Positions 19,772 through 28,741 of a stretch of 64,000 nucleotides of DNA are shown here, piece after piece (the stretch's first letter is position 1; every line of letters starts with the position of its first letter). The DNA is taken from assembly GCF_026810225.1 (NCBI RefSeq), contig NZ_CP113865.1, forward strand, positions 659,001-723,000, in the 5' to 3' direction. The stretch comes from Caldicellulosiruptor morganii (GTDB lineage Bacteria > Bacillota > Thermoanaerobacteria > Caldicellulosiruptorales > Caldicellulosiruptoraceae). Under the pieces are notes generated by a model. It was not told the origin of the DNA. It did not search any database and worked only from the letters and a program-made list of their open reading frames with translations. The position numbers were made by a program, and so were the translations under genes.

Positions 19772-21175
19772 ATGACAAAGATAACCTTTGGAACAGATGG
19801 CTGGCGAGGTATAATTGCTGACGATTTTACATTTGATAATGTAAAAATAGTTGCTCAGGCAATTGCTGATTATGTTTCAGAAACTTACACTGACCCGAAA
19901 ATAATCATTGGTTATGACTATAGATTTCACTCCGAAAACTTTGCAAAGATTTGTGCAGATATTTTAACTTCAAATGGTATTCAGGTGCTGTTTTCAAAAA
20001 ATCCAATTCCCACTCCGGCTGTTGCACATGCAGTTGTAAAATACAAAGCAAGCGGGGCTATTATGATAACAGCAAGCCATAATCCCTACTATTACAACGG
20101 TATAAAGTTTATACCTCATTATGGTGGACCTGCAAATACACAGATTACAGATAGGATTGTAAAGAATGTTGAAAGAATTCAAAATAGTGGGATTTCAGAA
20201 ATAAATCCGGATTCCAGCCTTGTTGAGTTTTTTGACCATAAAGAGGAGTATTTAAATGATTTGCTTGCGTTAATTGACAGAAGTGCGTTTGAAGGCAGGA
20301 GGTTGAAAGTGCTTGTAAATCCAATGTATGGCTGCGGGATAGGGTATGTTGACGAGGCACTGAGAAGGCTTGGATGTGAAGTAAAGGTAATCAATAACCA
20401 TCGTGACCCACTTTTTGGCGGGCATTTACCCGAACCAAATTTGGAAAACATGAAAGATTTGCTTGAAATTATTAAGACAGAAGAGTTTGATCTGGGTCTT
20501 GCAACAGACGGCGATGCCGACAGGTTCGGTGTTGTAAATCCAGATGGAGAGTTCATATCAGCAAACCAGGTAATATCCATGCTGACCGATTACCTGATAA
20601 ACACAAGAGGCAGGGCGTCATCGGTTGCAAGAACAGTTGCAACAACCTCTATGGTTGACAAGATTGCAGAAAGACATGGTATGAGATGCATTGAGACACC
20701 GGTTGGATTTAAGTACATTGCAGAGTGTCTTATGAAAGAGGATAGTTTGATTGGCGGGGAGGAATCAGGTGGACTTTCTATAAAAGGACATGTGCCAGAA
20801 AAGGATGGAATTTTAGCAGACATTCTTGTTGCAGAGGCGGTTGCCAGACTTCAAAAGTCACCCAAGGAGATTCTGGATAAAGTTGAATCTGAATATGGTA
20901 AACTGTATAATAAAAGAATTGATATCAGAACAACTCACAGCAAAAAACAGGAAGCACTGGAGAGGATAAAAAATTTCGGCAAAGACAGCGTGGCTTCTCT
21001 GAAGTGTCTTGAGTACAGAACAAGAGATGGTCTTAAGGTCATTTTGGAAAATGAGGCATGGTTTTTGGTAAGGGCATCTGGCACGGAAGATTTGATTAGA
21101 ATATATGCAGAGAGCAGGGATATGGATACGCTTGAGAAGATACTTTCTGAAGTAAAGGAATACTTAGGGCTGTAA
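19772..21175 (+). CDS. Phosphoglucomutase/phosphomannomutase family protein
   Basis: A 467-aa alpha-D-phosphohexomutase. Domain I starts FGTDGWRGIIADDFT and has the phospho-serine loop TASHNPYYYNG, with S102 as the active serine. The metal loop DGDADR spans 246-251. GGEESGGLS is the sugar-binding loop and VRASGTEDLIRIYAE the phosphate-binding loop. Substrate (glucose or mannose phosphate) cannot be fixed from sequence; the family is used for glycogen and cell-wall sugar supply. ATG 19772 follows AGAAGGAGG. Confidence 0.93.
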   Translation: MTKITFGTDGWRGIIADDFTFDNVKIVAQAIADYVSETYTDPKIIIGYDYRFHSENFAKICADILTSNGIQVLFSKNPIPTPAVAHAVVKYKASGAIMITASHNPYYYNGIKFIPHYGGPANTQITDRIVKNVERIQNSGISEINPDSSLVEFFDHKEEYLNDLLALIDRSAFEGRRLKVLVNPMYGCGIGYVDEALRRLGCEVKVINNHRDPLFGGHLPEPNLENMKDLLEIIKTEEFDLGLATDGDADRFGVVNPDGEFISANQVISMLTDYLINTRGRASSVARTVATTSMVDKIAERHGMRCIETPVGFKYIAECLMKEDSLIGGEESGGLSIKGHVPEKDGILADILVAEAVARLQKSPKEILDKVESEYGKLYNKRIDIRTTHSKKQEALERIKNFGKDSVASLKCLEYRTRDGLKVILENEAWFLVRASGTEDLIRIYAESRDMDTLEKILSEVKEYLGL

Positions 21176-21285
21176 ACAAAAAAAGGGAATAAATTAGTTT
21201 ATATATGAGGAATAAAGAGGAATAAAATTAGAAAGTTTATGAATATATAAATTTACAAAAAGCACATTCTGGAGGTAATTTGTAG

Positions 21286-22380
21286 ATGACCAAATTAAAT
21301 GTTGCTGTTTTATTCGGTGGAGTTTCAACAGAACATGAGGTTTCTATAGTATCTGCAAAATCGGTTATGCAAAACCTTGATAAAGAGAAGTATGAAATAA
21401 TACCTATCGGTATTACAAAGGAAGGCAAATGGCTTTTGTATACCGGTAAAATAGAAGATTTGGACAGTAAATGGACAGTGTATTCTATTGAATGCTTTAT
21501 CTCACCTGACAGGACCAGAAAGGCGCTTGTCAAGATAAAAGATAGCGAAGCTACTTTTATTGACATTGACGTTGTATTTCCTGTCCTCCACGGATTGAAT
21601 GGTGAGGATGGTACAGTGCAGGGACTTTTGGAGCTTTCAGGGATTCCATATGTTGGATGTGGTGTGCTGTCATCAGGCATATGCATGGACAAAGCTTTTG
21701 CCAAAAAGCTTGCACTTTTGGAAGGTATTCCACAGGGTCATTTTTTGGTGATTTACCAGAATGAATATCTTTCAAAAAAAGACTACTTTATAAGAAGGAT
21801 AGAGAGTGAATTTTCATATCCTGTGTTTGTAAAACCTGCAAATTCAGGTTCTTCGATAGGGATTTCAAAGGCAAAGGACAGAGATGATCTGATTTTAGCA
21901 ATCAACCAGGCTTTTTATTATGACACAAAGATTTTAATTGAAGAGGCTATAGATGCGCGGGAGATTGAATGTGCACTGCTCGGGAATGATGAAATTTTTG
22001 TCTCTGCTCTGGGCGAGATAATACCTTCCCGTGAATTTTATTCATATGAGGCAAAGTATATAGATAACTCTTCTGAGCTGATTATTCCTGCAAAGCTTGA
22101 AAAGCAGGTGGAAGATGAGATAAAAGAACTTGCTGTAAAGATTTACAGACTATTTGAGTGCAGCGGTATGGCAAGAATAGACTTTTTTGTAGACAGAAAG
22201 ACCAGCAAAGTATATTTCAATGAAGTAAATACAATCCCCGGCTTTACAAGTATTTCTATGTATCCAAAGCTTATGGAGTACAGCGGTATACCCTATTCAC
22301 AGCTTCTTGATAGGCTAATTGAACTTGCAATTGAAAGAAATTCCAGAAAACAGAGTATAAAATACAGCAAAGAGGGTTGA
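21286..22380 (+). CDS. ddl: D-alanine--D-alanine ligase
   Basis: Ddl (364 aa) joins two D-alanines for peptidoglycan precursors. It has an ATP-grasp fold: [22 protein letters not shown] at the N-terminus, [36 protein letters not shown] and the metal-binding [18 protein letters not shown] near the end. ATG 21286 follows GGAGGTAA. It lies 6 nt before murI, so two cell-wall precursor genes are adjacent. Confidence 0.96.
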   Translation: MTKLNVAVLFGGVSTEHEVSIVSAKSVMQNLDKEKYEIIPIGITKEGKWLLYTGKIEDLDSKWTVYSIECFISPDRTRKALVKIKDSEATFIDIDVVFPVLHGLNGEDGTVQGLLELSGIPYVGCGVLSSGICMDKAFAKKLALLEGIPQGHFLVIYQNEYLSKKDYFIRRIESEFSYPVFVKPANSGSSIGISKAKDRDDLILAINQAFYYDTKILIEEAIDAREIECALLGNDEIFVSALGEIIPSREFYSYEAKYIDNSSELIIPAKLEKQVEDEIKELAVKIYRLFECSGMARIDFFVDRKTSKVYFNEVNTIPGFTSISMYPKLMEYSGIPYSQLLDRLIELAIERNSRKQSIKYSKEG

Positions 22381-22386
22381 AGCTTT

Positions 22387-23190
22387 ATGGATACACGACC
22401 AATTGGCATATTTGATTCAGGTCTTGGTGGGCTTACTGTCTTCAAAGAGATTGTGAAACTTATGCCAAACGAGAATATTGTATATTTTGGTGATACTGCA
22501 AGAATACCATACGGTTCTAAGTCCAGAGAGACTGTGACAAAATTTGCTGCCCAGAACACAAGGTTTTTGCTATCAAAGAATGTCAAGATTGTGGTTGTTG
22601 CCTGCAATACAGCCTCTGCATATGCATATGAATATTTAAAAAATCAGTTTGAGATTCCGGTTGTTGCTGTTATTGAACCTGGAGCAAAAGCAGCGGTTTT
22701 CACCACAAAGAATAAAAAGGTTGGTGTGATTGGGACCGAAGGAACAATTGCCAGCGGTTCTTTTGAGAAAAAAATTCTGGAGTTTGATCCTGAGATAGAG
22801 GTGTTTTCAAAGCCCTGCCCTCTGTTTGTGCCTCTTGTTGAGGAAGGTTGGGTTGACAAAGAGGTCACATATCTTGTGGCAAGAGAGTATCTGGAGGAAT
22901 TTAGGCAAAAAGGCATAGATACTCTTGTTCTGGGGTGTACACACTATCCATTTTTGCAAAAGGTGATAAAGAAGGTATTGCCGGGTGTTTCTCTGGTAAA
23001 CCCGGCGCTTGAGACAGCAAAACAGACATATGAGGTATTAAAGCAGGCAGACATGCTGAACCTATCTTCTGAAGAGCCCACTTACTATTTTTATGCAAGT
23101 GACAATTTAAAGAAATTTGAATCGGTAGCCTCAATATTTTTGAATGAAAAGATAAAATGTGAAGAAAAGATTGACATTGAAAAATACTAA
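22387..23190 (+). CDS. murI: Glutamate racemase
   Basis: MurI (267 aa) makes D-glutamate for peptidoglycan. IGIFDSGLGGLTVFKE holds the first conserved Asp/Ser. The two catalytic cysteines are C73 in VACNTAS and C184 in LGCTHYPFL. Length matches the family. It follows ddl by 6 nt, with AAAGAGGG before ATG 22387. Confidence 0.96.
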   Translation: MDTRPIGIFDSGLGGLTVFKEIVKLMPNENIVYFGDTARIPYGSKSRETVTKFAAQNTRFLLSKNVKIVVVACNTASAYAYEYLKNQFEIPVVAVIEPGAKAAVFTTKNKKVGVIGTEGTIASGSFEKKILEFDPEIEVFSKPCPLFVPLVEEGWVDKEVTYLVAREYLEEFRQKGIDTLVLGCTHYPFLQKVIKKVLPGVSLVNPALETAKQTYEVLKQADMLNLSSEEPTYYFYASDNLKKFESVASIFLNEKIKCEEKIDIEKY

Positions 23191-23215
23191 ATTGCAATGT
23201 TTTCGGGGTGAAAGT

Positions 23216-23653
23216 ATGAAAAAGGATGTCCTAATTTTTGTCAGAGGCACTCAGGAGTACCCCGCAGGTAGTCCGGAGAATAGCATAGAGTTTTTTACAG
23301 AAGGAAAGTTTTATAAAAAAGGTGAAAGTTTTTATGTGACATACAAAGAAAGTGAGATTACCGGGCTTGAGGGCACAACCACCACATTCAAGATTCAGCA
23401 GGACCATATAACCCTGATTCGCTATGGTGATGTCACATCAACACTGATATTTGAGCCTGGCAGGAGGCATATATCAACATATATTACCGAAGATGGTGTG
23501 ATAATGATAGGTGTTTATACAAAAAGGATGAAGGTAGATTTGAGTGAAAATGGTGGAGAGGTTTTTGTTGAATATGCCATTGATTTGGATTCACGTATGA
23601 TGTCCGAGAACGACTTTTTACTCCAAATAAAAGAGGCAGGTGTAAAAAATTGA
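23216..23653 (+). CDS. DUF1934 (YwiB-like) calycin-type protein
   Basis: A 145-aa protein matching DUF1934, predicted as a calycin-like beta-barrel. Visible features are KDVLIFVRGTQ, YVTYKESEITGLEGTTTTFKI and a series of beta-strands ending FVEYAIDLD. Function is unknown. B. subtilis ywiB likewise lies just before argS. ATG 23216 follows GGGGTGAAA; the frame opens earlier at 23159 inside murI. It overlaps argS by 4 nt. Confidence 0.85.
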   Translation: MKKDVLIFVRGTQEYPAGSPENSIEFFTEGKFYKKGESFYVTYKESEITGLEGTTTTFKIQQDHITLIRYGDVTSTLIFEPGRRHISTYITEDGVIMIGVYTKRMKVDLSENGGEVFVEYAIDLDSRMMSENDFLLQIKEAGVKN

Positions 23654-25335
23654 ACTTGGTAAAGCTTGCAAAAGACCAGATAAAAGAAACCATCGAGAAA
23701 GCTGTAAATAGCTGCATTGAAAAAGGGATTTTTCAACTTGACCGGCTGCCACAAATAATGATTGAAAAACCCAGAGAAAAGGCACATGGTGATTTTGCAA
23801 CAAATATTGCAATGGAGCTTGCAAGAAAGCTTAAGAAAAATCCACGTGAATTAGCTCAGAATATTGTTGATAATATTGACCTTGCAACAACACTTATTGA
23901 AAAAGTTGAAGTGGCAGGTCCCGGTTTTATAAATTTCTTTTTCAAAAAAGAGTGGCTTTACAGGGTTGTTGATGTTATACTTTCTGAGGGAGATAATTAT
24001 GGCAAAGTTGACATTGGCAACCGTAAAAAAGTTATGGTTGAATTTGTCTCAGCAAATCCGACAGGTCCCATGCACATGGGAAATGCACGGGGCGGTGCTC
24101 TTGGAGACTGCCTTGCAAACCTCCTGAAGTGGGCGGGGTATGATGTCACCAAGGAATTTTATGTAAACGATGCAGGGAATCAGATTGAAAAGTTTGGGGA
24201 AAGTCTTGAGATAAGATACAGGCAGCTAAAAGGAGAAAAGGTTGACCTGCCCGAAGACTGCTACCATGGTGAGGATATAATCGAAAGAGTAAAAGAGTAT
24301 TTGAATGAAAATGGTGATGATTTGGAATCTTTACCTTCTGATCAGAGAAGGAAGAAGCTTGTTGAGTTTGCGCTAAGGAAAAATATTGCACTGATGAAAG
24401 AACATTTGCAAAAGTATGGCATCGAATATGATGTGTGGTTTCACGAAAGTAGCCTCTATAGCAGTGGGGAGGTTTTTGAGACAATTGAAGAACTAAAAAG
24501 GCGTGGGTTTACCTACGAAAAAGACAATGCTTTGTGGTTTGCCGCATCCAGGATAGATGAAAATTTAAAGGATGAGGTTTTGATAAGGACAAACGGTATA
24601 CCAACCTACTTTGCGGCAGACATTGCTTATCACAGAAATAAGTTTGAAAAAAGAGGATTTGGCATTGTGATTGACATCTGGGGAGCGGATCATCACGGAC
24701 ATGTACCGAGGATGAAGGCTGCTATGAAGGCACTTGGGATTGACCCGGACAGGCTTATTATAATACTCATGCAGCTTGTAAGACTTGTCCGTGGCAGGGA
24801 AGTTGTGCGAATGTCGAAAAGAACAGGCAAAGCTATAACTCTTATTGACCTGATAGAAGAGATTGGGAAAGATGCAGCAAGATTTATGTTCAACACAAAG
24901 TCTGCCGACACACATATTGAGATTGACCTGGACCTTGTGACACAGCAGACGCTTGACAATCCTGTGTTTTATGTCCAGTATGCTCATGCAAGAACATGTG
25001 GAATAATAAGAGCTCTTTCTGAAGAGGGAATTGTTCTGAAGAAAGAAAAAATAAGGCTTGATCTTTTGCAGCAGGAAGAAGAGCTTGAACTTCTGAAAAA
25101 GCTTTTGGAGCTTCCGGAAGAGATAGAGATTGCAGCACGCAATTTGGATGTTAGCAGAGTTACCAAATATCTTTTGGACTTGGCTTCACTCTTTCACGCT
25201 TTTTACAACGCATGCAGAGTAAAAAATGAGAATGAAGAACTTATGCACACAAGGCTTTCACTTGTTGAATGTGTAAAAATTGTAATTAAAAATATGCTGT
25301 CTTTGCTTGGTGTTGACGCTCCAGAAAAGATGTAG
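23650..25335 (+). CDS. argS: Arginyl-tRNA synthetase
   Basis: ArgS (561 aa) charges tRNA-Arg. It is a class I synthetase: an N-terminal ArgRS-specific domain (KLAKDQIKETIEKAV...KPREKAHGDFATNIAMELA), the HIGH-like motif HMGN at H142 in ANPTGPMHMGNARGG, an MSKR motif at 388-391, and a DALR anticodon-binding domain at the C-terminus (DNPVFYVQYAHARTCGI onwards). TTG 23650 sits in a TTGA overlap with the DUF1934 stop, indicating coupling. A terminator follows. Confidence 0.97.
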   Translation: MNLVKLAKDQIKETIEKAVNSCIEKGIFQLDRLPQIMIEKPREKAHGDFATNIAMELARKLKKNPRELAQNIVDNIDLATTLIEKVEVAGPGFINFFFKKEWLYRVVDVILSEGDNYGKVDIGNRKKVMVEFVSANPTGPMHMGNARGGALGDCLANLLKWAGYDVTKEFYVNDAGNQIEKFGESLEIRYRQLKGEKVDLPEDCYHGEDIIERVKEYLNENGDDLESLPSDQRRKKLVEFALRKNIALMKEHLQKYGIEYDVWFHESSLYSSGEVFETIEELKRRGFTYEKDNALWFAASRIDENLKDEVLIRTNGIPTYFAADIAYHRNKFEKRGFGIVIDIWGADHHGHVPRMKAAMKALGIDPDRLIIILMQLVRLVRGREVVRMSKRTGKAITLIDLIEEIGKDAARFMFNTKSADTHIEIDLDLVTQQTLDNPVFYVQYAHARTCGIIRALSEEGIVLKKEKIRLDLLQQEEELELLKKLLELPEEIEIAARNLDVSRVTKYLLDLASLFHAFYNACRVKNENEELMHTRLSLVECVKIVIKNMLSLLGVDAPEKM

Positions 25336-25346
25336 ATATACAATAT

Positions 25347-25390
25347 CCCCCTTGACCATTTTTTACAAATGGTTGAGGGGATTTTTTATT
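25347..25390 (+). terminator. Intrinsic terminator after argS
   Basis: CCCCTTGACCATT (25348-25360) pairs, with two mismatches, with AATGGTTGAGGGG (25368-25380), followed by ATTTTTTATTT. Confidence 0.85.
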
Positions 25391-25428
25391 TATTCTAAAT
25401 AAAAATTAGATTAATAGCTTTTAATCTA

Positions 25429-25458
25429 TTGTTAAACTTTGAGATGATATGATATAAT
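25429..25458 (+). promoter_or_regulatory. Candidate promoter of the PaaK-like gene
   Basis: TTGTTA (25429-25434), an 18-nt spacer and TATAAT (25453-25458), 41 nt upstream of the start. Confidence 0.5.
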
Positions 25459-25498
25459 TCTACATAGTAAAGTCTGAAAATCTTAGGGGCGCTATTGT

Positions 25499-26914
25499 AT
25501 GGATTTATTTGCGGTGCTTATAAGAAATATGTTTTTTCCTCTGATGGAAATCTTTAAGGGAAACAGGATTAGAAAAAAACTGAACATTTTGAAAAGTGTT
25601 CAATCAAAAAGCAAAATCGAAATTGAAGAGATTCAGAGAGAAGAGCTAAAGAAATTGCTTCTTTTCTGCATTGAACATGTTCCGGCATACAAAAAGTTCG
25701 GGTATTTGAAGGAAAAGATTTTGAAAGATCCATATACTGCTTTGCTTGAATTTCCTGTACTGGAGAAAAAAGAATTTAACCAGAATAGAGATTTGTACCT
25801 GTCTGAAAAAGCTGATCTGTCGCAGTGTATACCAAATAAAACAGGCGGTTCTACAGGTGAACCTGTAAAGTTTTACATGGATAGAGAAACTGTTGAGTGG
25901 TATGAGGCTGCAAGATATTTGGGCCTTTCATGGTGGGGAATAAATATTGGCGACAGGTGTGTTATGCTCTGGGCGTCTTTGAATGACATAAAAAACACAA
26001 AGGATTTGAAAGGAAAATTAAAAGAGCTCATTTTAAAGAACAGATTGATTATATCAGCCTGGGATATAAATGAAAAAAACATAAAAGAGATTGCAAAAAA
26101 GATTCAGAAGTACAAACCTGTCTTTATATATGCATATCCTTCGGCTGCTTATAAACTTGCAAGATTGATTAAAGAAAATGGCATAGACCTTAAGATTAAG
26201 CTTAAAGCTGTTGTCACAACAGCAGAGAATTTGTACAGCTATCAGAGGGATTTAATAGAAGAGGTTTTTGGATGTCCGGTGGTAAATGAATATGGTGCAA
26301 GGGATGGAGGCATCATTGCCTATCAGTGCAGAAAAGGAAAGATGCATTTGATGACTTTAACAGGTTATTATGAATATATTAACATTGAAGGTGCAGAAGA
26401 TGAAAACAAAAAGGCTATTCTGGTTACAGACCTTCATAACTACACAATGCCACGACTGAGATATAAACTTGGTGATGTTGTAACACTGGACAGTGATGGG
26501 TGTGACTGTGGCATAGGATTTCCAACCATAAAAGAGATAGACGGCAGGGTGGATGAAATTTTCTTCACCAGAAATGGGGAAGTATATGATAGCCATTTCT
26601 TTAATATATTAGCAAGAGAAATGGAAGGAGTTTTGCAGTATCAGCTGATTCAGCATGATGTGGATAACATGACCCTGAGGATTGTAAAAGGGAAGGCTTT
26701 TAAAGAAGGTGAAGTTGAGAAATTTATAAAAGAGATTAAAAACAGGTTTGGCGATGTTTCAATAAAGGTTGACTATGTTGATGAGATTCCGGTAGGACCG
26801 TCTGGCAAAGCAAGATATACTATCAGGGAGTATAAGATCCCTGCGATGAAGTTGCTTTTACTTCTTGCAAAGATTGCTTTTGTGATGCTGTCTTTGCCCG
26901 GCATAGAAATATAA
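25499..26914 (+). CDS. Phenylacetate-CoA ligase-like (PaaK/CapK) adenylate-forming protein
   Basis: A 471-aa ANL-superfamily protein. The phosphate-binding loop TGGSTGEPVKF, the acceptor motif NEYGARDGG, the hinge region RLRYKLGDV and KEIDGRVDE, and the late GPSGKARY match the PaaK/CapK branch. Such proteins activate carboxylates as adenylates; CapK-type members occur in polysaccharide and unknown pathways. The C-terminus ends in a hydrophobic stretch (LLLLLAKIAFVMLSL) that may contact the membrane. Substrate is unknown. ATG 25499; weak Shine-Dalgarno. Confidence 0.8.
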   Translation: MDLFAVLIRNMFFPLMEIFKGNRIRKKLNILKSVQSKSKIEIEEIQREELKKLLLFCIEHVPAYKKFGYLKEKILKDPYTALLEFPVLEKKEFNQNRDLYLSEKADLSQCIPNKTGGSTGEPVKFYMDRETVEWYEAARYLGLSWWGINIGDRCVMLWASLNDIKNTKDLKGKLKELILKNRLIISAWDINEKNIKEIAKKIQKYKPVFIYAYPSAAYKLARLIKENGIDLKIKLKAVVTTAENLYSYQRDLIEEVFGCPVVNEYGARDGGIIAYQCRKGKMHLMTLTGYYEYINIEGAEDENKKAILVTDLHNYTMPRLRYKLGDVVTLDSDGCDCGIGFPTIKEIDGRVDEIFFTRNGEVYDSHFFNILAREMEGVLQYQLIQHDVDNMTLRIVKGKAFKEGEVEKFIKEIKNRFGDVSIKVDYVDEIPVGPSGKARYTIREYKIPAMKLLLLLAKIAFVMLSLPGIEI

Positions 26915-26994
26915 ACCGATTGTGCCGGCAATTATTTATAAATTTACAAAGTACAAACATTAAATCAAATGTAGAAGGGGAGGATGGTTTTAGG

Positions 26995-28584
26995 ATGAAT
27001 TTGAGAAGGCCAAATGCAAATGAAGCAACAGGTACTTTTAACCGTTCAAAAGATGTTGTTCCAATGTCGGGTATCTGTACACGCTGTGTGGACGGTTGCC
27101 AGGGTAACTGTGAAATCTTTTTATCCTCATTCAGAGGAAGAGAGGTTTTGTATCCTGGACCTTTTGGTGAGGTCACTGCGGGTGCAGACAAAAACTATCC
27201 TGTTGACTATTCGCACCTGAACATACAGGGCTATGCGGTTGGTGCAAAGGGGCTTCCGGAAGGGGTTGAAGCCAATTCTGACACAGCAATCTTTCCCAAT
27301 GTTGATACAACCACCGAGTATGGCTGGGAAAAGAAGGTAAAGTTGAAGGTTCCAATATTTACAGGTGCACTTGGTTCAACAGAGATTGCGCGCAAGAACT
27401 GGGAGCACTTTGCAGTTGGAGCAGCCATTTCTGGAATCACACTTGTGTGTGGAGAAAATGTCTGTGGAGTTGACCCTGAACTTGAACTCTCTTCAGATGG
27501 CAAGGTCAAAAAATCTCCTGAGATGGACAGAAGAATCACAACATACAAGAGATTTCATGATGGCTGGGGCGAGATACTTGTTCAGATGAATGTTGAAGAC
27601 ACACGTCTTGGTGTTGCTGAATATGTCATTGAGAAGCATGGTCTTGATACCATTGAGCTAAAATGGGGTCAGGGCGCTAAGTGTATAGGCGGAGAGATCA
27701 AGGTAAAAAGCCTTGAGAGAGCTCTGGAACTCAAAAAGAGGGGATATATAGTTCTTCCTGATCCAACTTTGAAAGAGGTTCAGGAGGCATTCAAAAAGGG
27801 TGCTATCAGAGAATTTGAAAGACATTCAAGGCTTGGTTTTGTTGAAAAGGAAAGCTTTTTGAAAGAGATAGAAAGGCTCAGAAGCCTTGGTTTTAAGAGA
27901 ATTACTTTAAAGACGGGTGCATATTCTGCGGTTGAGCTTGCAATGGCACTGAGATTTGGTGCTGAGGCAAAGCTTGACCTTATAACAATAGATGGTGCGC
28001 CGGGCGGTACCGGTATGAGCCCGTGGCCAATGATGAATGAATGGGGAATTCCAACATTCTATTTGGAAGCACTGGCGTATCAGTTTGCTGAAAAGCTTTC
28101 AAAGAAGGGCTTCAGAGTGCCTGACCTTGCGATTGCAGGTGGATTTTCAACAGAGGATGGAGTGTTCAAAGCAATTGCAATGGGCGCTCCATATGTAAAA
28201 GCAGTATGTATGGGAAGAGCTTTGATGATACCCGGCATGGTGGGTAAGAACATTGAAAAATGGCTCAAAGAAGGTAATTTACCAAAGACAGTTTCAAAGT
28301 ATGGAACAACCCCCGAGGAGATTTTCATAACATATGAGGAGCTCAAAGAGAAGTTTGGCGATGAGATGAAGAACATCCCGCTTGGAGCTGTTGGAATTTA
28401 CACATTTGTCCAGAAGTTCAGGATAGGGTTGCAGCAGCTTATGGCAGGTTCAAGAAACTTTAGAATCTCCACAATCTCAAGAAAGGATTTGATTGCGCTC
28501 ACAGAAGATGCTGCAAAGATATCAGGCATTCCGTATGTAATGGATGCATACAGAGAAGAGGCAGAGAGAATTTTGGAAGAATAG
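26995..28584 (+). CDS. FMN-binding glutamate synthase-like protein
   Basis: A 529-aa protein with the FMN/alpha-beta barrel of the glutamate synthase large subunit (GltB2-like) but no amidotransferase domain. The N-terminus has a cysteine cluster (SGICTRCVDGCQGNCE). Barrel motifs include GALGSTEIARKNW, ELKWGQGAKCIGGEIK, ITIDGAPGGTGMSPWPMM and AIAGGFSTEDGVFKAIAMGA. It may work with a separate reductase or a ferredoxin. ATG 26995 follows GGGGAGGATGG; the frame opens earlier at 26920 without similarity. Confidence 0.85.
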   Translation: MNLRRPNANEATGTFNRSKDVVPMSGICTRCVDGCQGNCEIFLSSFRGREVLYPGPFGEVTAGADKNYPVDYSHLNIQGYAVGAKGLPEGVEANSDTAIFPNVDTTTEYGWEKKVKLKVPIFTGALGSTEIARKNWEHFAVGAAISGITLVCGENVCGVDPELELSSDGKVKKSPEMDRRITTYKRFHDGWGEILVQMNVEDTRLGVAEYVIEKHGLDTIELKWGQGAKCIGGEIKVKSLERALELKKRGYIVLPDPTLKEVQEAFKKGAIREFERHSRLGFVEKESFLKEIERLRSLGFKRITLKTGAYSAVELAMALRFGAEAKLDLITIDGAPGGTGMSPWPMMNEWGIPTFYLEALAYQFAEKLSKKGFRVPDLAIAGGFSTEDGVFKAIAMGAPYVKAVCMGRALMIPGMVGKNIEKWLKEGNLPKTVSKYGTTPEEIFITYEELKEKFGDEMKNIPLGAVGIYTFVQKFRIGLQQLMAGSRNFRISTISRKDLIALTEDAAKISGIPYVMDAYREEAERILEE

Positions 28585-28611
28585 TTTTGCAGCAGAGCAA
28601 TATACAATAGT

Positions 28612-28640
28612 AAAGAGGGGCTTTTGCCTCTCTTTTTTTT
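28612..28640 (+). terminator. Intrinsic terminator before the first toxin gene
   Basis: AAAGAGGGGC (28612-28621) and GCCTCTCTTT form a short stem with TTTT loop, followed by a T-run. Confidence 0.85.
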
Positions 28641-28675
28641 ACCTTCGCTTGATTTTTCAAAAAACAACGTTTGAA

Positions 28676-28704
28676 TTGACACATTATCACAAATTTTATA
28701 AAAT
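28676..28704 (+). promoter_or_regulatory. Promoter of the first toxin operon
   Basis: TTGACA (28676-28681), a 17-nt spacer and TAAAAT (28699-28704), 38 nt upstream of the start: a strong sigma-A-like signal. Confidence 0.65.
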
Positions 28705-28741
28705 ATCAACAAAATATTTTATAAATCTTGGAGGGGTTGTG